From CADEEN01 sp031379365 (GTDB lineage Bacteria; Pseudomonadota; Gammaproteobacteria; Burkholderiales; Burkholderiaceae_C): 64,000 nucleotides of DNA. How positions within the stretch are numbered: the first letter of the stretch is position 1; the number at the start of each line of letters is the position of its first letter. The notes beneath the pieces were generated by a model. It ran no database searches and had not been told where the DNA came from. It saw only the letters and a list, made by a program, of their open reading frames with translations. Positions 1 to 8,638 of the stretch are shown one piece after another. A program made the translations under genes and the position numbers. The stretch spans positions 1 to 64,000 of the forward strand of contig JANNFB010000371.1 in NCBI GenBank assembly GCA_031379365.1. The letters are read 5' to 3'.

Positions 1-107
1 CTGGCCGGCCCCGTTGCAGAACTCCCGTCGTTCGCTGCGCTCACTGTGGTCGGACAGCTGCAACGAGTCAGAGCACGAAGCGCGCGGGTACGCGCGCGGC
101 CGGCCAG
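1..107. repeat. Nested inverted repeats
   Basis: Perfect arms CTGGCCGGCC (1-10) and GGCCGGCCAG (98-107) enclose a second pair, GTTGCAG (13-19) with CTGCAAC (58-64), and small hairpins CTGT/ACAG (44-47/54-57) and CGCGCG/CGCGCG (81-86/91-96). This would fold as a branched structure in single-stranded DNA or RNA. It does not carry the GTTRRRY-type ends of an integron attC site. Function unknown. Confidence 0.4.
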
Positions 108-339
108 CCTGCGCTTCTCGGCGGCGCCGATTCGCCCCGCCCAGGCCCCGCCCGCCGCCTCGCGGGCAACAGCTTGAGTGTTCGCCGCCCGGCCCGGTGG
201 CCCCGTTGGCGCGCCGCCGTATCGCGAGCAGTTCGTCAAGGTCCGCGATGGGCCGATCGGCAACGGTCGAATTGATGCTGTTGAACGCCACTCCGTATGA
301 GCGCCCTGCGCCAAGCTGAGCCTAGCGCTTGCCTGAGTT
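1..339. other. No supported gene; structure-rich flank
   Basis: No reading frame here gives a recognisable protein on either strand, and short open frames are explained by the high GC content. In many Burkholderiales the gene after holA is proA, but no proA-like sequence appears in these bases. The left part holds several inverted repeats, listed separately. Confidence 0.5.
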
Positions 340-1449
340 TCAGGGTTGCAGGGCGAGTTGCAGGCGCTTGGGTGGCACACCGCGCGCTGTGGCTGTCGGC
401 GAGTGGCTGACCTGCTGCATCGTGAGCAACATCAGGCGCTTGAGTGCAGCCCAGGGATCGAGTGGCCACTCGGGGTGCTTCAGGCCCTTGATGATGCCGT
501 CGCAGACGCTCGCCGCTTCCACGAGGTGCGCCAGTTGATGCTCGGCCAAGGCGGGCAGCACACGCTCGTAAAGGCGCTCTTTGGCGCCCCAGGCGCGCGC
601 TTCACGCAGGGCCATGGGCATCGGCTTGCCATCGATCAAGGCGTCCTTGGCGCGCTTGAGCGCCCTCAGGTCCTCGGCCAGGGTCCAGTGCACCAGCACG
701 GCGGCCTCGCCTTCGGCTTGAAGACCGTCGAGCATCTTCAGCGCGCGCCCCACCTGGCCGGCGAGAACGGCTTCGCCGAGCTTGAAGACGTCATAGCGGG
801 CTACATTGAGCACCGCAGCCTCGACCTGGTCGAACTCGAGGATGCCTTGCGGGTAGAGCAGACCGAGTTTCTGCAGCTCCTGGTGGGCCGCCAGCAAGTT
901 GCCTTCGACGCGGTCCGCGAAGAAGGCCAGCGTGCGCTGTCCGGCCTCGCCTTCGGCCACACGTTGGCCCTGCGCGGCCAGGCGCCGGGCGATCCATGTC
1001 GGCAGGTCGCGGCGCTCGATCGGATCCACCCGCAACACCACGCCGGCGCCATCGAGGGCGGAGAACCAGCCGCTCTTTTGTTGTTGGAAATCGAGTTTAG
1101 GCAACTGCACCAGCGTCAGCACGTCGTCGGACCCGACCGCCTCACAGTAGCGCTGCAAGGCTTCGGAGCCGTCCTTGCCGGGCTTGCCCGAGGGGATCCG
1201 CAGCTCGATCAACTGGCGCTCGGCAAACAGGCTCATGGCCTGGGCCGCTCCAAGAAGGGCGCTCCAGTCGAAGTGCGCTGCGTTGCCCACGGTGAACACC
1301 TTGCGCTCGCTGTAGCCAGCGCTCCGGGCCGCTGCCCGGATGGCATCGCCGGCCTCCTGCGCCAGCAGCGGCTCGTCGCCGTAGACGGTGTACAGCGGCC
1401 GCAGCCCTCTGGACAGGTGAGCGCCGAGTTGGTCGGGTTTGAGTTGCAT
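340..1449 (-). CDS. holA: DNA polymerase III subunit delta
   Basis: The delta subunit of the clamp loader opens the beta sliding clamp and loads it on primed DNA in the cytoplasm. The 369-residue product matches the family length. The N-terminus has the typical delta start, with PLYTVYGDEPLL near residues 18-29 in the AAA+-like fold, and FKLGEAVLAG lies in the middle linker. It is the last gene of a minus-strand operon, 48 bases after lptE, as in many Burkholderiales. The ATG start at 1449 fits the family N-terminus. Confidence 0.93.
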   Translation of the reverse strand: MQLKPDQLGAHLSRGLRPLYTVYGDEPLLAQEAGDAIRAAARSAGYSERKVFTVGNAAHFDWSALLGAAQAMSLFAERQLIELRIPSGKPGKDGSEALQRYCEAVGSDDVLTLVQLPKLDFQQQKSGWFSALDGAGVVLRVDPIERRDLPTWIARRLAAQGQRVAEGEAGQRTLAFFADRVEGNLLAAHQELQKLGLLYPQGILEFDQVEAAVLNVARYDVFKLGEAVLAGQVGRALKMLDGLQAEGEAAVLVHWTLAEDLRALKRAKDALIDGKPMPMALREARAWGAKERLYERVLPALAEHQLAHLVEAASVCDGIIKGLKHPEWPLDPWAALKRLMLLTMQQVSHSPTATARGVPPKRLQLALQP

Positions 1450-1497
1450 CAGCTCAGGGCCGGGGCCGCGTGCCGGTCGCGTCAGGCGTGGCGCAGT

Positions 1498-1989
1498 TCA
1501 TGGGAGGCGCACCGCCGCCAGTCGGCGCAACACTTGGGCCACGACGTCGTCTTCCATGGCCCGGTAGAGCAGGACTTCTTCCTGTGCCTTGGCCAGCGCA
1601 GCGGTCTCGCTGTAGCTCATGTCGCGGGTCAAGAGCAGTTCGTCGGTCGGGAGCACCAGGCGTCCGCTGGCTGTTGCGGCGCGAAAGCGCAGCTTGACAC
1701 GCAACTGGACTTCACGCACTTGGCCTGCCGAGGTGGAGGCGACAACGCTCTTCTCGCGCGCGTCGGCCAGGGCTTCGAGCACGAGCTCAGCGAGGCCGGG
1801 TGCATCGAGCACCTGCGTTCCGCCCGCAATGAGCTGCTGGCGAATCGAAGCCGCGATCGCGGAGTTGCTTGCAAAGCCAACCAACGCCAGGCTGCGAAAG
1901 GGCAGCTTGGGCGCTTGGCGCAGCTCGAACCCGCAAGCCGCCAAGGCGCTGGTGGCGGCCGCCACGAGGAGCAGCGGACGGCGGCGCAT
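1498..1989 (-). CDS. lptE: LPS-assembly lipoprotein LptE
   Basis: LptE plugs the LptD barrel in the outer membrane and helps deliver lipopolysaccharide to the cell surface. The 163-residue product begins with basic residues, a short hydrophobic stretch and a lipobox LAAC with Cys19 as the lipidated residue, followed by GFELRQ, the usual LptE mature N-terminus. Its ATG overlaps the leuS stop by one base (TGATG), so translation is probably coupled. The leuS-lptE-holA order supports the call. Confidence 0.92.
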   Translation of the reverse strand: MRRRPLLLVAAATSALAACGFELRQAPKLPFRSLALVGFASNSAIAASIRQQLIAGGTQVLDAPGLAELVLEALADAREKSVVASTSAGQVREVQLRVKLRFRAATASGRLVLPTDELLLTRDMSYSETAALAKAQEEVLLYRAMEDDVVAQVLRRLAAVRLP

Positions 1990-4634
1990 CAGACGACGAC
2001 GTTCACCAGGCGGCCCGGCACGATCACGACCTTGCGCGCGGGCTTGCCGTCGGCGAACTTCGCGAACTCGGGTGCAGCCAGCGCGGCGGCTTCGATGGTT
2101 GCCTTGTCTGCGGCCGCCGAGACGAGGATCGCGCCCCGTGTCTTGCCCGCAATCTGCAAGACGAGCTCAACCTCGTCTTGTACCAGCGCCGCTTCATCGA
2201 CCTGTGGCCAGGGCGCATCGATCAGGTCGCCCAGCCGCGCCGCGAAGCCGAGGTCGTGCCACAGCACATGCGCGATGTGGGGGCAGACCGGGTACAACGT
2301 GCGCAGCAACACCGACAGGCCTTCACGCAATGAGGCGTTCGACGCCGCGCTGCCGTCGTTGGCAAACTCTTCGAGCGCGTTGAGCAGCTTCATGGCACCG
2401 GACGCAACCGTGTTGTATTGCAGCCGGTCGTAGTCGTGGCGGATCTGCTTGAGCAGCAGATGCACCTCACGGCGCAGCGCTTTGGCGGGCTTGCCTGCGG
2501 CGCCAACATCCTCGCCTGCAGAACGCACCACAGCCGCCTGTCTTGCGGCGAAGGCCCAAAGCCGCCGCAGATAGCGGAAAGCGCCCTCGGCGCCCGAGTC
2601 AGACCAGGCCGCGCTCTGGTCGGGTGGGCCGGCGAACATCGTGAACAGACGCGCGGTGTCAGCACCGAACTTGCCGATGAACTCGCGCGGCTCGACCACG
2701 TTGTTCTTGCTCTTGCTCATTTTCTCGATGCCGCCGAGCAGCAGCGGCAAGCCGTCTTCCTTGGCTGTGGCGCCGATCGGTGTGCCGCGCTCGTCGTGCT
2801 TCACGTTGACTTCGCTCGGGTAGTACCAACGCTTCTTCCCGGCGCCGTCTTCCCGGTAGAAGCTCTCGTTGAGCAGCATGCCCTGCGTGAACAGTTTGGT
2901 GAAGGGCTCGTCGAACTTGCACAGGCCGATGTCGCGCATGGCCTTGGTCCAGAAGCGCGCATACAGCAAGTGCAGCACGGCATGCTCGATGCCGCCGATG
3001 TACTGGTCCATCGGCATCCAGTACTCGTTGCGTGCATCCACCATCGCATCGCCGGCATCCGGGCAGGCATAGCGCATGTAGTACCAGGCCGAATCGACGA
3101 ACGTGTCCATCGTGTCGGTTTCGCGCTGCGCCGGCGCGCCGCAGGTCGGGCAGGCGACGTTGAGAAACTTCAAGTGCTTGCGCAGCGGATTGCCGCTGCC
3201 GTCGGGCACCAGGTCTTCCGGCAGCAGCACCGGCAAGTCCTTCTCAGGCACGGGGACATCGCCACAGGCGGCGCAGTGGATGATCGGGATCGGTGTGCCC
3301 CAGTAGCGCTGGCGGCTAATGCCCCAGTCACGCAGGCGCCAGGTGGTCTTCTTCTCGCCCAGGCCCTGCAGTGCAAGCAGGTCGGCAACGGCGTCGACCG
3401 CGTCCTTGTACGCCAGGCCGTCGAGCACACCCGAAGCGATGCAGCGGCCGCGCTGCTTGTCTCCGTACCAGTCTTGCCAGCCTGCGATCGAGTAGGTCTG
3501 GCCAGCCACATCAATGACGGGCTTGATGCGCAGGTGGTATTTGCGGGCGAAGGCGAAGTCGCGCTCGTCGTGCGCCGGCACGCCCATCACGGCGCCGTCG
3601 CCGTAGCCCATCAACACATAGTTGCCGACCCAGACCTCGATGGCCTCGCCCGTGATGGGGTGCGTGACTGCCAGGCCGGTTGGCACACCTTCCTTCTCCT
3701 TGGTGGCCAACTCGGCTTCGGTGGTGCCGCCCTTGACACAGGCGTCGATGAAGGCGGCCAGCGCCGGGTTGCGCTTGGCGGCGTGGGCGGCCAACGGGTG
3801 CTCCGGCGCGACGGCGCAAAACGTGACGCCCATGATGGTGTCGGCGCGCGTGGTGAAGACGTACATGCGGCCGTCGCCGATCAGCTGGCGCTTCTCGTCG
3901 CGGATGTCGTGCGGGAATGCGAAGCGCAGGCCCTCGCTCTTGCCGATCCAGTGCTCCTGCATCAGTCGCACCCGCTCGGGCCACCCGTGCAGGTAGCCGG
4001 GACTCGCCGGGTCCGCCACATTGGCCAGCAACTCGTCGGCGTACTGGGTGATGGCGAAGTAGTAGCCGGGGATCTCGCGCTTTTCAACCAACGCGTCGGA
4101 ACGCCAGCCGCGGCCATCGATGACTTGCTCGTTGGCCAGCACGGTCTGATCGACGGGATCCCAGTTGACGATCTGGGTTTTGCGGTAGGCGACGCCTTTC
4201 TCCAGCATCTTCAGGAAGAACCACTGGTTCCACTTGTAGTAGCCCGGATCGCACGTGGCGACCTCACGGGTCCAGTCGATGGCCATGCCCAGCGGCTGCA
4301 TCTGGGCTTTCATGTCAGCGATGTTCTGCCGCGTCCACGCCGCCGGTGGGACGCCGTTGTCCATGGCTGCGTTCTCGGCCGGCAGACCGAAGGCGTCCCA
4401 GCCCATGGGCATCAGCACGTTCATGCCCTGCATGCGCAGCGAACGCGTCAACATGTCGTTGATGGTGTAGTTGCGCACATGACCCATGTGCAGCTTGCCG
4501 CTGGGATACGGCAGCATCGAGCAGGCGTAGAACTTGGGCTTGTTCGGGTCTTCAGTGACGCGGTACGCGTCGCGGGCCTGCCAATGCGCCTGCGCGGCGG
4601 CTTCGACTTCGGCGGGGACGTATTTCTCGTTCAT
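1989..4634 (-). CDS. leuS: Leucyl-tRNA synthetase
   Basis: Class I aminoacyl-tRNA synthetase charging tRNA-Leu in the cytoplasm. The 881-residue product has the HIGH motif as HMGH at residues 49-52 and the KMSKS motif as EKMSKSKNN near residue 637, with a large inserted editing domain between them. Length is normal for bacterial LeuRS. It lies 47 bases downstream of exbD and overlaps lptE by one base, so it is probably part of the bamE-holA transcript. Confidence 0.98.
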   Translation of the reverse strand: MNEKYVPAEVEAAAQAHWQARDAYRVTEDPNKPKFYACSMLPYPSGKLHMGHVRNYTINDMLTRSLRMQGMNVLMPMGWDAFGLPAENAAMDNGVPPAAWTRQNIADMKAQMQPLGMAIDWTREVATCDPGYYKWNQWFFLKMLEKGVAYRKTQIVNWDPVDQTVLANEQVIDGRGWRSDALVEKREIPGYYFAITQYADELLANVADPASPGYLHGWPERVRLMQEHWIGKSEGLRFAFPHDIRDEKRQLIGDGRMYVFTTRADTIMGVTFCAVAPEHPLAAHAAKRNPALAAFIDACVKGGTTEAELATKEKEGVPTGLAVTHPITGEAIEVWVGNYVLMGYGDGAVMGVPAHDERDFAFARKYHLRIKPVIDVAGQTYSIAGWQDWYGDKQRGRCIASGVLDGLAYKDAVDAVADLLALQGLGEKKTTWRLRDWGISRQRYWGTPIPIIHCAACGDVPVPEKDLPVLLPEDLVPDGSGNPLRKHLKFLNVACPTCGAPAQRETDTMDTFVDSAWYYMRYACPDAGDAMVDARNEYWMPMDQYIGGIEHAVLHLLYARFWTKAMRDIGLCKFDEPFTKLFTQGMLLNESFYREDGAGKKRWYYPSEVNVKHDERGTPIGATAKEDGLPLLLGGIEKMSKSKNNVVEPREFIGKFGADTARLFTMFAGPPDQSAAWSDSGAEGAFRYLRRLWAFAARQAAVVRSAGEDVGAAGKPAKALRREVHLLLKQIRHDYDRLQYNTVASGAMKLLNALEEFANDGSAASNASLREGLSVLLRTLYPVCPHIAHVLWHDLGFAARLGDLIDAPWPQVDEAALVQDEVELVLQIAGKTRGAILVSAAADKATIEAAALAAPEFAKFADGKPARKVVIVPGRLVNVVV

Positions 4635-4681
4635 GCGCCGATTGTAGAAGTGGGGCGTGTGCCGCCGAGGTGCGGCTGCCC

Positions 4682-5098
4682 CTACTTCGCGGGCTCGGTG
4701 ACGAAGCCGATGCGGGTGAGTCCGGCAGCCTGGATCAGGGCCAGCAATTCGGCGACCTGACCATAGGACACCTTCTGATCCGCGCGCAACTGCACCTCGA
4801 GTTGCGGGTTCGCCTTGGCGGCCGCGCCGACGCGCATGGCCAGCGCATCGCGCGCCAACGGCTCGTCGCCAAAGAACAGCGCGCCATCGGCGTTGATGGA
4901 GAGAGCGATGTAGGCCGGCGCACTGGTCGGCGTGGCCGCGTCGGTCTTGGGCAGGTCCAGCTTCAGGCTGGAGCTCATCAGCGGTGCGGTGATGATGAAG
5001 ATGACCAGCAAGACCAACATCACGTCGATCAGCGGCGTCATGTTGATCTCGCTCATCGGCGCTGGGCGCGAGCTGCGTTCGAGGCGACCGAAGGCCAT
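4682..5098 (-). CDS. exbD: ExbD/TolR-family biopolymer transport protein
   Basis: Inner-membrane partner of ExbB in a proton-driven motor that energises TonB-type or Tol-type work across the periplasm. The 138-residue protein has a short cytoplasmic N-terminus, EINMTPLIDVMLVLLVIF (residues 17-34) containing the conserved membrane Asp, and a periplasmic domain after it. It starts 21 bases after exbB. No tonB, tolA, tolB or pal lies nearby, so it cannot be assigned to the Ton or Tol system from this window alone. Confidence 0.9.
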   Translation of the reverse strand: MAFGRLERSSRPAPMSEINMTPLIDVMLVLLVIFIITAPLMSSSLKLDLPKTDAATPTSAPAYIALSINADGALFFGDEPLARDALAMRVGAAAKANPQLEVQLRADQKVSYGQVAELLALIQAAGLTRIGFVTEPAK

Positions 5099-5119
5099 GT
5101 CAATGATGCCGCGCGGCGG

Positions 5120-5770
5120 TCATGTCTCTTTGTCGATGCGCATCTCGCGCAAATCGAGGGCAAAGCCTTCCAGCTCCGCTTCGGCCGCGCCGACCCACTT
5201 GCCGAACAGGTTGTAGGCCAGCACGGCGGGAATGGCCACGGCCAGGCCGGCGGCGGTCATGATCAAAGCCTCGCCCACGGGACCTGCAACTTTGTCGATG
5301 GTCAGTGTGCCGGCAGCAGCGATGCTGGCCAGCGCGTGGTAGATGCCCCAGACGGTGCCGAACAGGCCGATGAAGGGTGACGTGCTGCCGATCGATGCCA
5401 ACAAGACCTGGCCGAACTGCAGGTGGGCCAGACCGCGGTGCAGCGCGTCGCGCAGGCGCCTGGTCAGCTGTGAGTCGAGATGAGCGCCGCTGTCGAGCGT
5501 GCCTGGCAAGGGGGTGACGGTGGCGGCGTCGAGCAGCGGCAGCAGCACCTGTTCGCGGTCGAGTGCCAACAGCCGCTGGCGACCTTCGTCCAGGTCGGGC
5601 GCGGCCCAGAAGGCGGGCACCGCGCGCTCCACATCGCGCCGGGCACGCTGCAACACCCACAGCTTCCACAGGATCGTGACCCATGAGCTGACCGACATCG
5701 CCAGCAGCAACAGGGCGACCGCTCGGCCGACCGCGTCGCTGCCACTCCAGAACATCGTGAATCCGTCCAT
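5120..5770 (-). CDS. exbB: MotA/TolQ/ExbB proton channel family protein
   Basis: Proton-channel subunit of the ExbB-ExbD or TolQ-TolR motor in the inner membrane. The 216-residue protein has an N-terminal membrane segment (about residues 16-36), a cytoplasmic region, and two further membrane segments containing STSPFIGLFGTVWGI (about 129-143) and the AAGLAVAIPA signature near residue 175. It begins six bases after the dapB stop and is followed by exbD. The exact biological partner is not visible. Confidence 0.9.
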   Translation of the reverse strand: MDGFTMFWSGSDAVGRAVALLLLAMSVSSWVTILWKLWVLQRARRDVERAVPAFWAAPDLDEGRQRLLALDREQVLLPLLDAATVTPLPGTLDSGAHLDSQLTRRLRDALHRGLAHLQFGQVLLASIGSTSPFIGLFGTVWGIYHALASIAAAGTLTIDKVAGPVGEALIMTAAGLAVAIPAVLAYNLFGKWVGAAEAELEGFALDLREMRIDKET

Positions 5771-5776
5771 CGAGTA

Positions 5777-6613
5777 TCAGCCCAGACCGAGGACGTCGTC
5801 CATGCCAAACAAACCGTGAGGCTGGCCGACCAGGAAACGTGCTGCGCGCAATGCGCCGTCGGCGTACGTCGCGCGACTGGCACTCTTGTGGGTGATCTCG
5901 ATGCGCTCCCCGGTGCCGCAGAACATGACGGTGTGATCGCCGACGATGTCGCCCCCGCGCAGTGCGGCAAAACCGATGCTGCCAGGCACTCGCGGGCCGG
6001 TGACGCCTTCACGGGCGTAGACCGCGCAGTCCTTCAACTCGCGCCCCAGAGCGCTCGCCACGACTTCGCCCATCTTCAAGGCCGTGCCACTGGGCGCGTC
6101 GACCTTGTGGCGGTGGTGGGCTTCGATGATCTCGATGTCGTAGCCTTCGGCTAGCGCGCGGGCGGCCAGGTCGAGCAGCTTGAAGACGACGTTGACACCG
6201 ACGCTCATGTTGGGTGCCATGACGATGGCGATATGACGGGCGTGCTCGGCAATCTCGGCCTTTTGGGCCTCGCTGAAGCCCGTGGTCCCAATGACCGCCT
6301 TCACGCCGCGCTCGCGGCAGGCTGCCAACTGCGCCAATGTCCCTTCCGGTCTCGTGAAGTCGATCAGCACTTGCGCTGTCGACAGCGCTTCGCGCAGATC
6401 GGCGCCGATATCGAGCGTGGCGGCCAGCGTGCAGTCAGGCGCCGCATGCACGGCTTCGATCAGCATTTGACCCATGCGGCCCGAGGCGCCGGCCACGGCG
6501 ACTCTCAAGGGCTCTGCGCCGGCCACGGCGACTCTCAAGGGGTCTGCGCCGGCCACGGCAACTTTCAACGGCTGCGCGCCGGCCACCGCACTCTGCAGCG
6601 GCGCCCGACTCAT
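5777..6613 (-). CDS. dapB: 4-hydroxy-tetrahydrodipicolinate reductase with repeated N-terminus
   Basis: DapB reduces hydroxy-tetrahydrodipicolinate with NAD(P)H in the lysine and diaminopimelate pathway. The dinucleotide-binding motif AGASGRMG (residues 41-48) and the catalytic stretch EAHHRHKVDAPSGTA identify it. The product is 278 residues, about 36 longer at the N-terminus than usual, because the first beta strand and glycine turn (AVAGA, period 10 residues) is repeated in tandem before the genuine Rossmann motif. The ATG at 6613 is supported by a four-base ATGA overlap with bamE. Whether the extra copies are translated or removed is not known; an internal start is possible. Confidence 0.94.
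   Translation of the reverse strand: MSRAPLQSAVAGAQPLKVAVAGADPLRVAVAGAEPLRVAVAGASGRMGQMLIEAVHAAPDCTLAATLDIGADLREALSTAQVLIDFTRPEGTLAQLAACRERGVKAVIGTTGFSEAQKAEIAEHARHIAIVMAPNMSVGVNVVFKLLDLAARALAEGYDIEIIEAHHRHKVDAPSGTALKMGEVVASALGRELKDCAVYAREGVTGPRVPGSIGFAALRGGDIVGDHTVMFCGTGERIEITHKSASRATYADGALRAARFLVGQPHGLFGMDDVLGLG
6488..6595 (-). repeat. 30-bp tandem repeat in the dapB 5' end
   Basis: About 3.5 copies of a 30-base unit at 6491-6520, 6521-6550, 6551-6580 and a partial copy from 6581. Units one and two differ by a single base; the third is more diverged. The period is ten codons, so copy number can change without shifting frame. Each unit encodes the AVAGA-x-PL-x-V beta-strand segment of the DapB nucleotide-binding fold. 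Confidence 0.9.
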
Positions 6614-7149
6614 TGAGATTCGAGCGGCGGGTACGGCCGATTGGCGCCGAGCGGCTGTGCCGCGGCTGCTGCATCGGCTTTCAGCGGCGGCGGCAGTGCC
6701 TTGCGCTGTGCTTCGCTCAACGCCAGGACCGGTTCGGCGCCCGTCGCGCGCGACGGGCGCAGAGAGCCGACGAACTCCTTCTCCGAAGGCAATTCGGGTA
6801 CTTCCAGACGCTCGAGCACATCGCCCTTGAAGAAGGCAACCACGCTGCGGCGCTGCGGTTCGAGGCCTTGGCGGCGCATCGTGAACACGTAGTCCCAGCG
6901 GTCGGCGTGAAACGTGCTCGTCAGGAGGGGTGAGCCGAGCAGGTCGCGCACTTGCTCTCGCGTCATGCCGGGCTTGACGTTGGCCGCCAATTCCTTGGTG
7001 ATCACGTTGCCCTGCATCACGTCGATGCGGTAAGGCGTGATGGCGCCGAGCAGGCGGTCGCCCTGGATCGAACTGCAGCCCGCGCCCAGCATCAACAACG
7101 GAAACAACACCAGGGCGGTGGGCCAAGAAAATTGAGGGGAGCGGGGCAT
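6610..7149 (-). CDS. bamE: Outer membrane assembly lipoprotein BamE (SmpA/OmlA)
   Basis: BamE is a small lipoprotein of the BAM complex that inserts beta-barrel proteins into the outer membrane. Starting at the ATG at 7149 gives 179 residues with a signal sequence and lipobox LGAGC. The BamE core follows, with YRIDVMQGNVITKE and PGMTREQVRDLLGSP, then a proline/alanine-rich tail. Longer starts up to 7224 would remove the signal-peptide logic and run into fur. It is the first gene of the minus-strand operon and diverges from fur. Confidence 0.92.
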   Translation of the reverse strand: MPRSPQFSWPTALVLFPLLMLGAGCSSIQGDRLLGAITPYRIDVMQGNVITKELAANVKPGMTREQVRDLLGSPLLTSTFHADRWDYVFTMRRQGLEPQRRSVVAFFKGDVLERLEVPELPSEKEFVGSLRPSRATGAEPVLALSEAQRKALPPPLKADAAAAAQPLGANRPYPPLESQ

Positions 7150-7164
7150 GTGAGATCGCCGACG

Positions 7165-7194
7165 TTGTGCCGGGAGCGGTGCGCTGGCTATGAT
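7165..7194 (+). promoter_or_regulatory. Candidate fur promoter
   Basis: TTGTGC (7165-7170) and TATGAT (7189-7194) are separated by 18 bases and sit 23 bases upstream of the fur ATG. A TAGAAT hexamer on the opposite strand (7207-7202) could serve bamE, so the two divergent promoters would overlap. Confidence 0.4.
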
Positions 7195-7217
7195 GCACAC
7201 GATTCTACCGGCCCCGA

Positions 7218-7655
7218 ATGCCACCGATGACGCACGCCGACGAACTCAAGAGCAGCGGCCTGAAGGCGACGCTGCCCCGAATCAAGATCCTCGAGGTCTT
7301 TCAGCGCACCGCCGTGCGCCACATGACGGCAGAGGACGTCTACAAGGCCTTGTTGGTCGATGGCGCCGATGTCGGTCTGGCCACGGTCTACCGTGTGCTG
7401 ATGCAGTTCGAGCAGGCCGGGCTGCTGACGCGCAGCAACTTCGAGAGCGGCAAGTCAGTCTTCGAACTCAACGAGGGGCAGCACCATGACCACCTGGTGT
7501 GCCTGACCTGCGGCAGGGTCGAGGAGTTCTACGATCCGGAGATAGAGACCCGCCAGCGCGATGTGGCGCAAGCTCGTGGGTTTGCGCTGCAAGATCACTC
7601 GTTGGCCTTGTATGCAAACTGCACCAAGCCCGCATGCGCGCACCGGGCGAAGTAG
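7218..7655 (+). CDS. fur: Ferric uptake regulator Fur
   Basis: Fur is a cytoplasmic metal-dependent repressor of iron uptake genes. The 145-residue protein has the winged-helix DNA-binding half, then the metal motif HHDHLVCLTCGRVEEF with two cysteines, and a second Cys pair CTKPAC near the C-terminus. A start nine bases downstream (7227) is also possible; neither start has a strong Shine-Dalgarno. It is divergent from bamE, as in many beta- and gammaproteobacteria, and convergent with hprK four bases away. Confidence 0.95.
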   Translation: MPPMTHADELKSSGLKATLPRIKILEVFQRTAVRHMTAEDVYKALLVDGADVGLATVYRVLMQFEQAGLLTRSNFESGKSVFELNEGQHHDHLVCLTCGRVEEFYDPEIETRQRDVAQARGFALQDHSLALYANCTKPACAHRAK

Positions 7656-7659
7656 GGCT

Positions 7660-8616
7660 TCAATCCTTGTCTTGCTGATCCATCGCCAGTTGGTGGCGGC
7701 GCACGAACTCGGCGTAGGTGTCGATGCCGCGCAACTGCAGTACGGTGTTGCGCACGGCGGCCTCGACCAGCACGGCCAGATTGCGACCGGCGTCCACGGC
7801 GATCACGACCTTGCGCACATTCACGCCCAGAATGTCTTCGAAAAGCGGCTCGTAGGGCAGGCGCTCGAACTCCCGCTCCATGGTTTCCTTTCGCACCAGG
7901 TGAACCATCAGCTTGAGCCGCATCTTGCGGCGCACCGCGGTCTCACCAAAGAAGGCCTTGATGTCGAGCAGGCCGATGCCTCTGACCTCGAGCAGATTCA
8001 GAAGCAAGGCGGGGCAACGTCCCTCCAGCGCCGTTTGCGAGATCCGGTACAGGTCGACCGCATCGTCCGCGACCAGGCCATGGCCACGCGAGATCAGTTC
8101 GAGCCCCAGCTCGCTCTTGCCCAGGCCGGACTCACCGGTCAGCAGCACGCCCAGGCCGAGGATGTCCATGAAGACGCCGTGGCGCGTCGTGCGTTCTGCG
8201 AACAGGTGCCCAAGGTAGGCACGCACGACGTCGATCACATGACCCGCCGACTCGGCGGTGACGAATAGCGGGATGTCGGCGCGGTCACACAGGGCCACCA
8301 GCCGGTTCGGCGGTGCCTGGCCGTCTGCGACGATGATCATTGGCGGCTCGAGCGTGACGATGCGCGCGACCCGGCGCTCGATGACTTCGTCGCTGGCCTG
8401 GCTCAGGTAGCCCACCTCACGGCGCCCGACGATCTGCACGCGATAGGGGTGGATGTAGTTGAGGTAGCCGATCAGGTCGGCCGCGGACCGCGCGTCGAGG
8501 ACGGCCGCTTCATCGAAACGGCGCTCCGGGTGCGCGTGGCCTGCAACCCATTCCCAACGGAGCGCTTCGCGGTGCTCCTCGAACAGGGCTTCAGCGCTGA
8601 TGGAGGTGGGCTTCAT
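7660..8616 (-). CDS. hprK: HPr kinase/phosphorylase
   Basis: HprK phosphorylates and dephosphorylates the PTS carrier protein HPr on a serine. Starting at the ATG at 8616 the product has 318 residues. The Walker A motif GESGLGKS is at residues 161-168, DD follows at 184-185, His146 precedes the P-loop, and the HprK signature EVRGIGLLDIKAFFG follows. It lies 22 bases after ptsN, the usual betaproteobacterial arrangement. No ptsH or ptsI is present in the window. Confidence 0.96.
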   Translation of the reverse strand: MKPTSISAEALFEEHREALRWEWVAGHAHPERRFDEAAVLDARSAADLIGYLNYIHPYRVQIVGRREVGYLSQASDEVIERRVARIVTLEPPMIIVADGQAPPNRLVALCDRADIPLFVTAESAGHVIDVVRAYLGHLFAERTTRHGVFMDILGLGVLLTGESGLGKSELGLELISRGHGLVADDAVDLYRISQTALEGRCPALLLNLLEVRGIGLLDIKAFFGETAVRRKMRLKLMVHLVRKETMEREFERLPYEPLFEDILGVNVRKVVIAVDAGRNLAVLVEAAVRNTVLQLRGIDTYAEFVRRHQLAMDQQDKD

Positions 8617-8638
8617 GGTGCGCAGCCCCAGCCGAGGA

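Noticed and set aside
1..107. Integron attC site
   Set aside because: Inverted arms are present but the RYYYAAC and GTTRRRY ends are missing and there is no cassette or integrase nearby.
346..2433. Plus-strand open frame opposite holA, lptE and leuS
   Set aside because: It crosses three well-identified minus-strand genes and has no protein-like features.
5777..7198. A single 473-residue protein covering dapB and bamE sequence
   Set aside because: The upstream part is the complement-frame shadow of bamE; the ATGA overlap at 6610-6613 marks the real dapB start.
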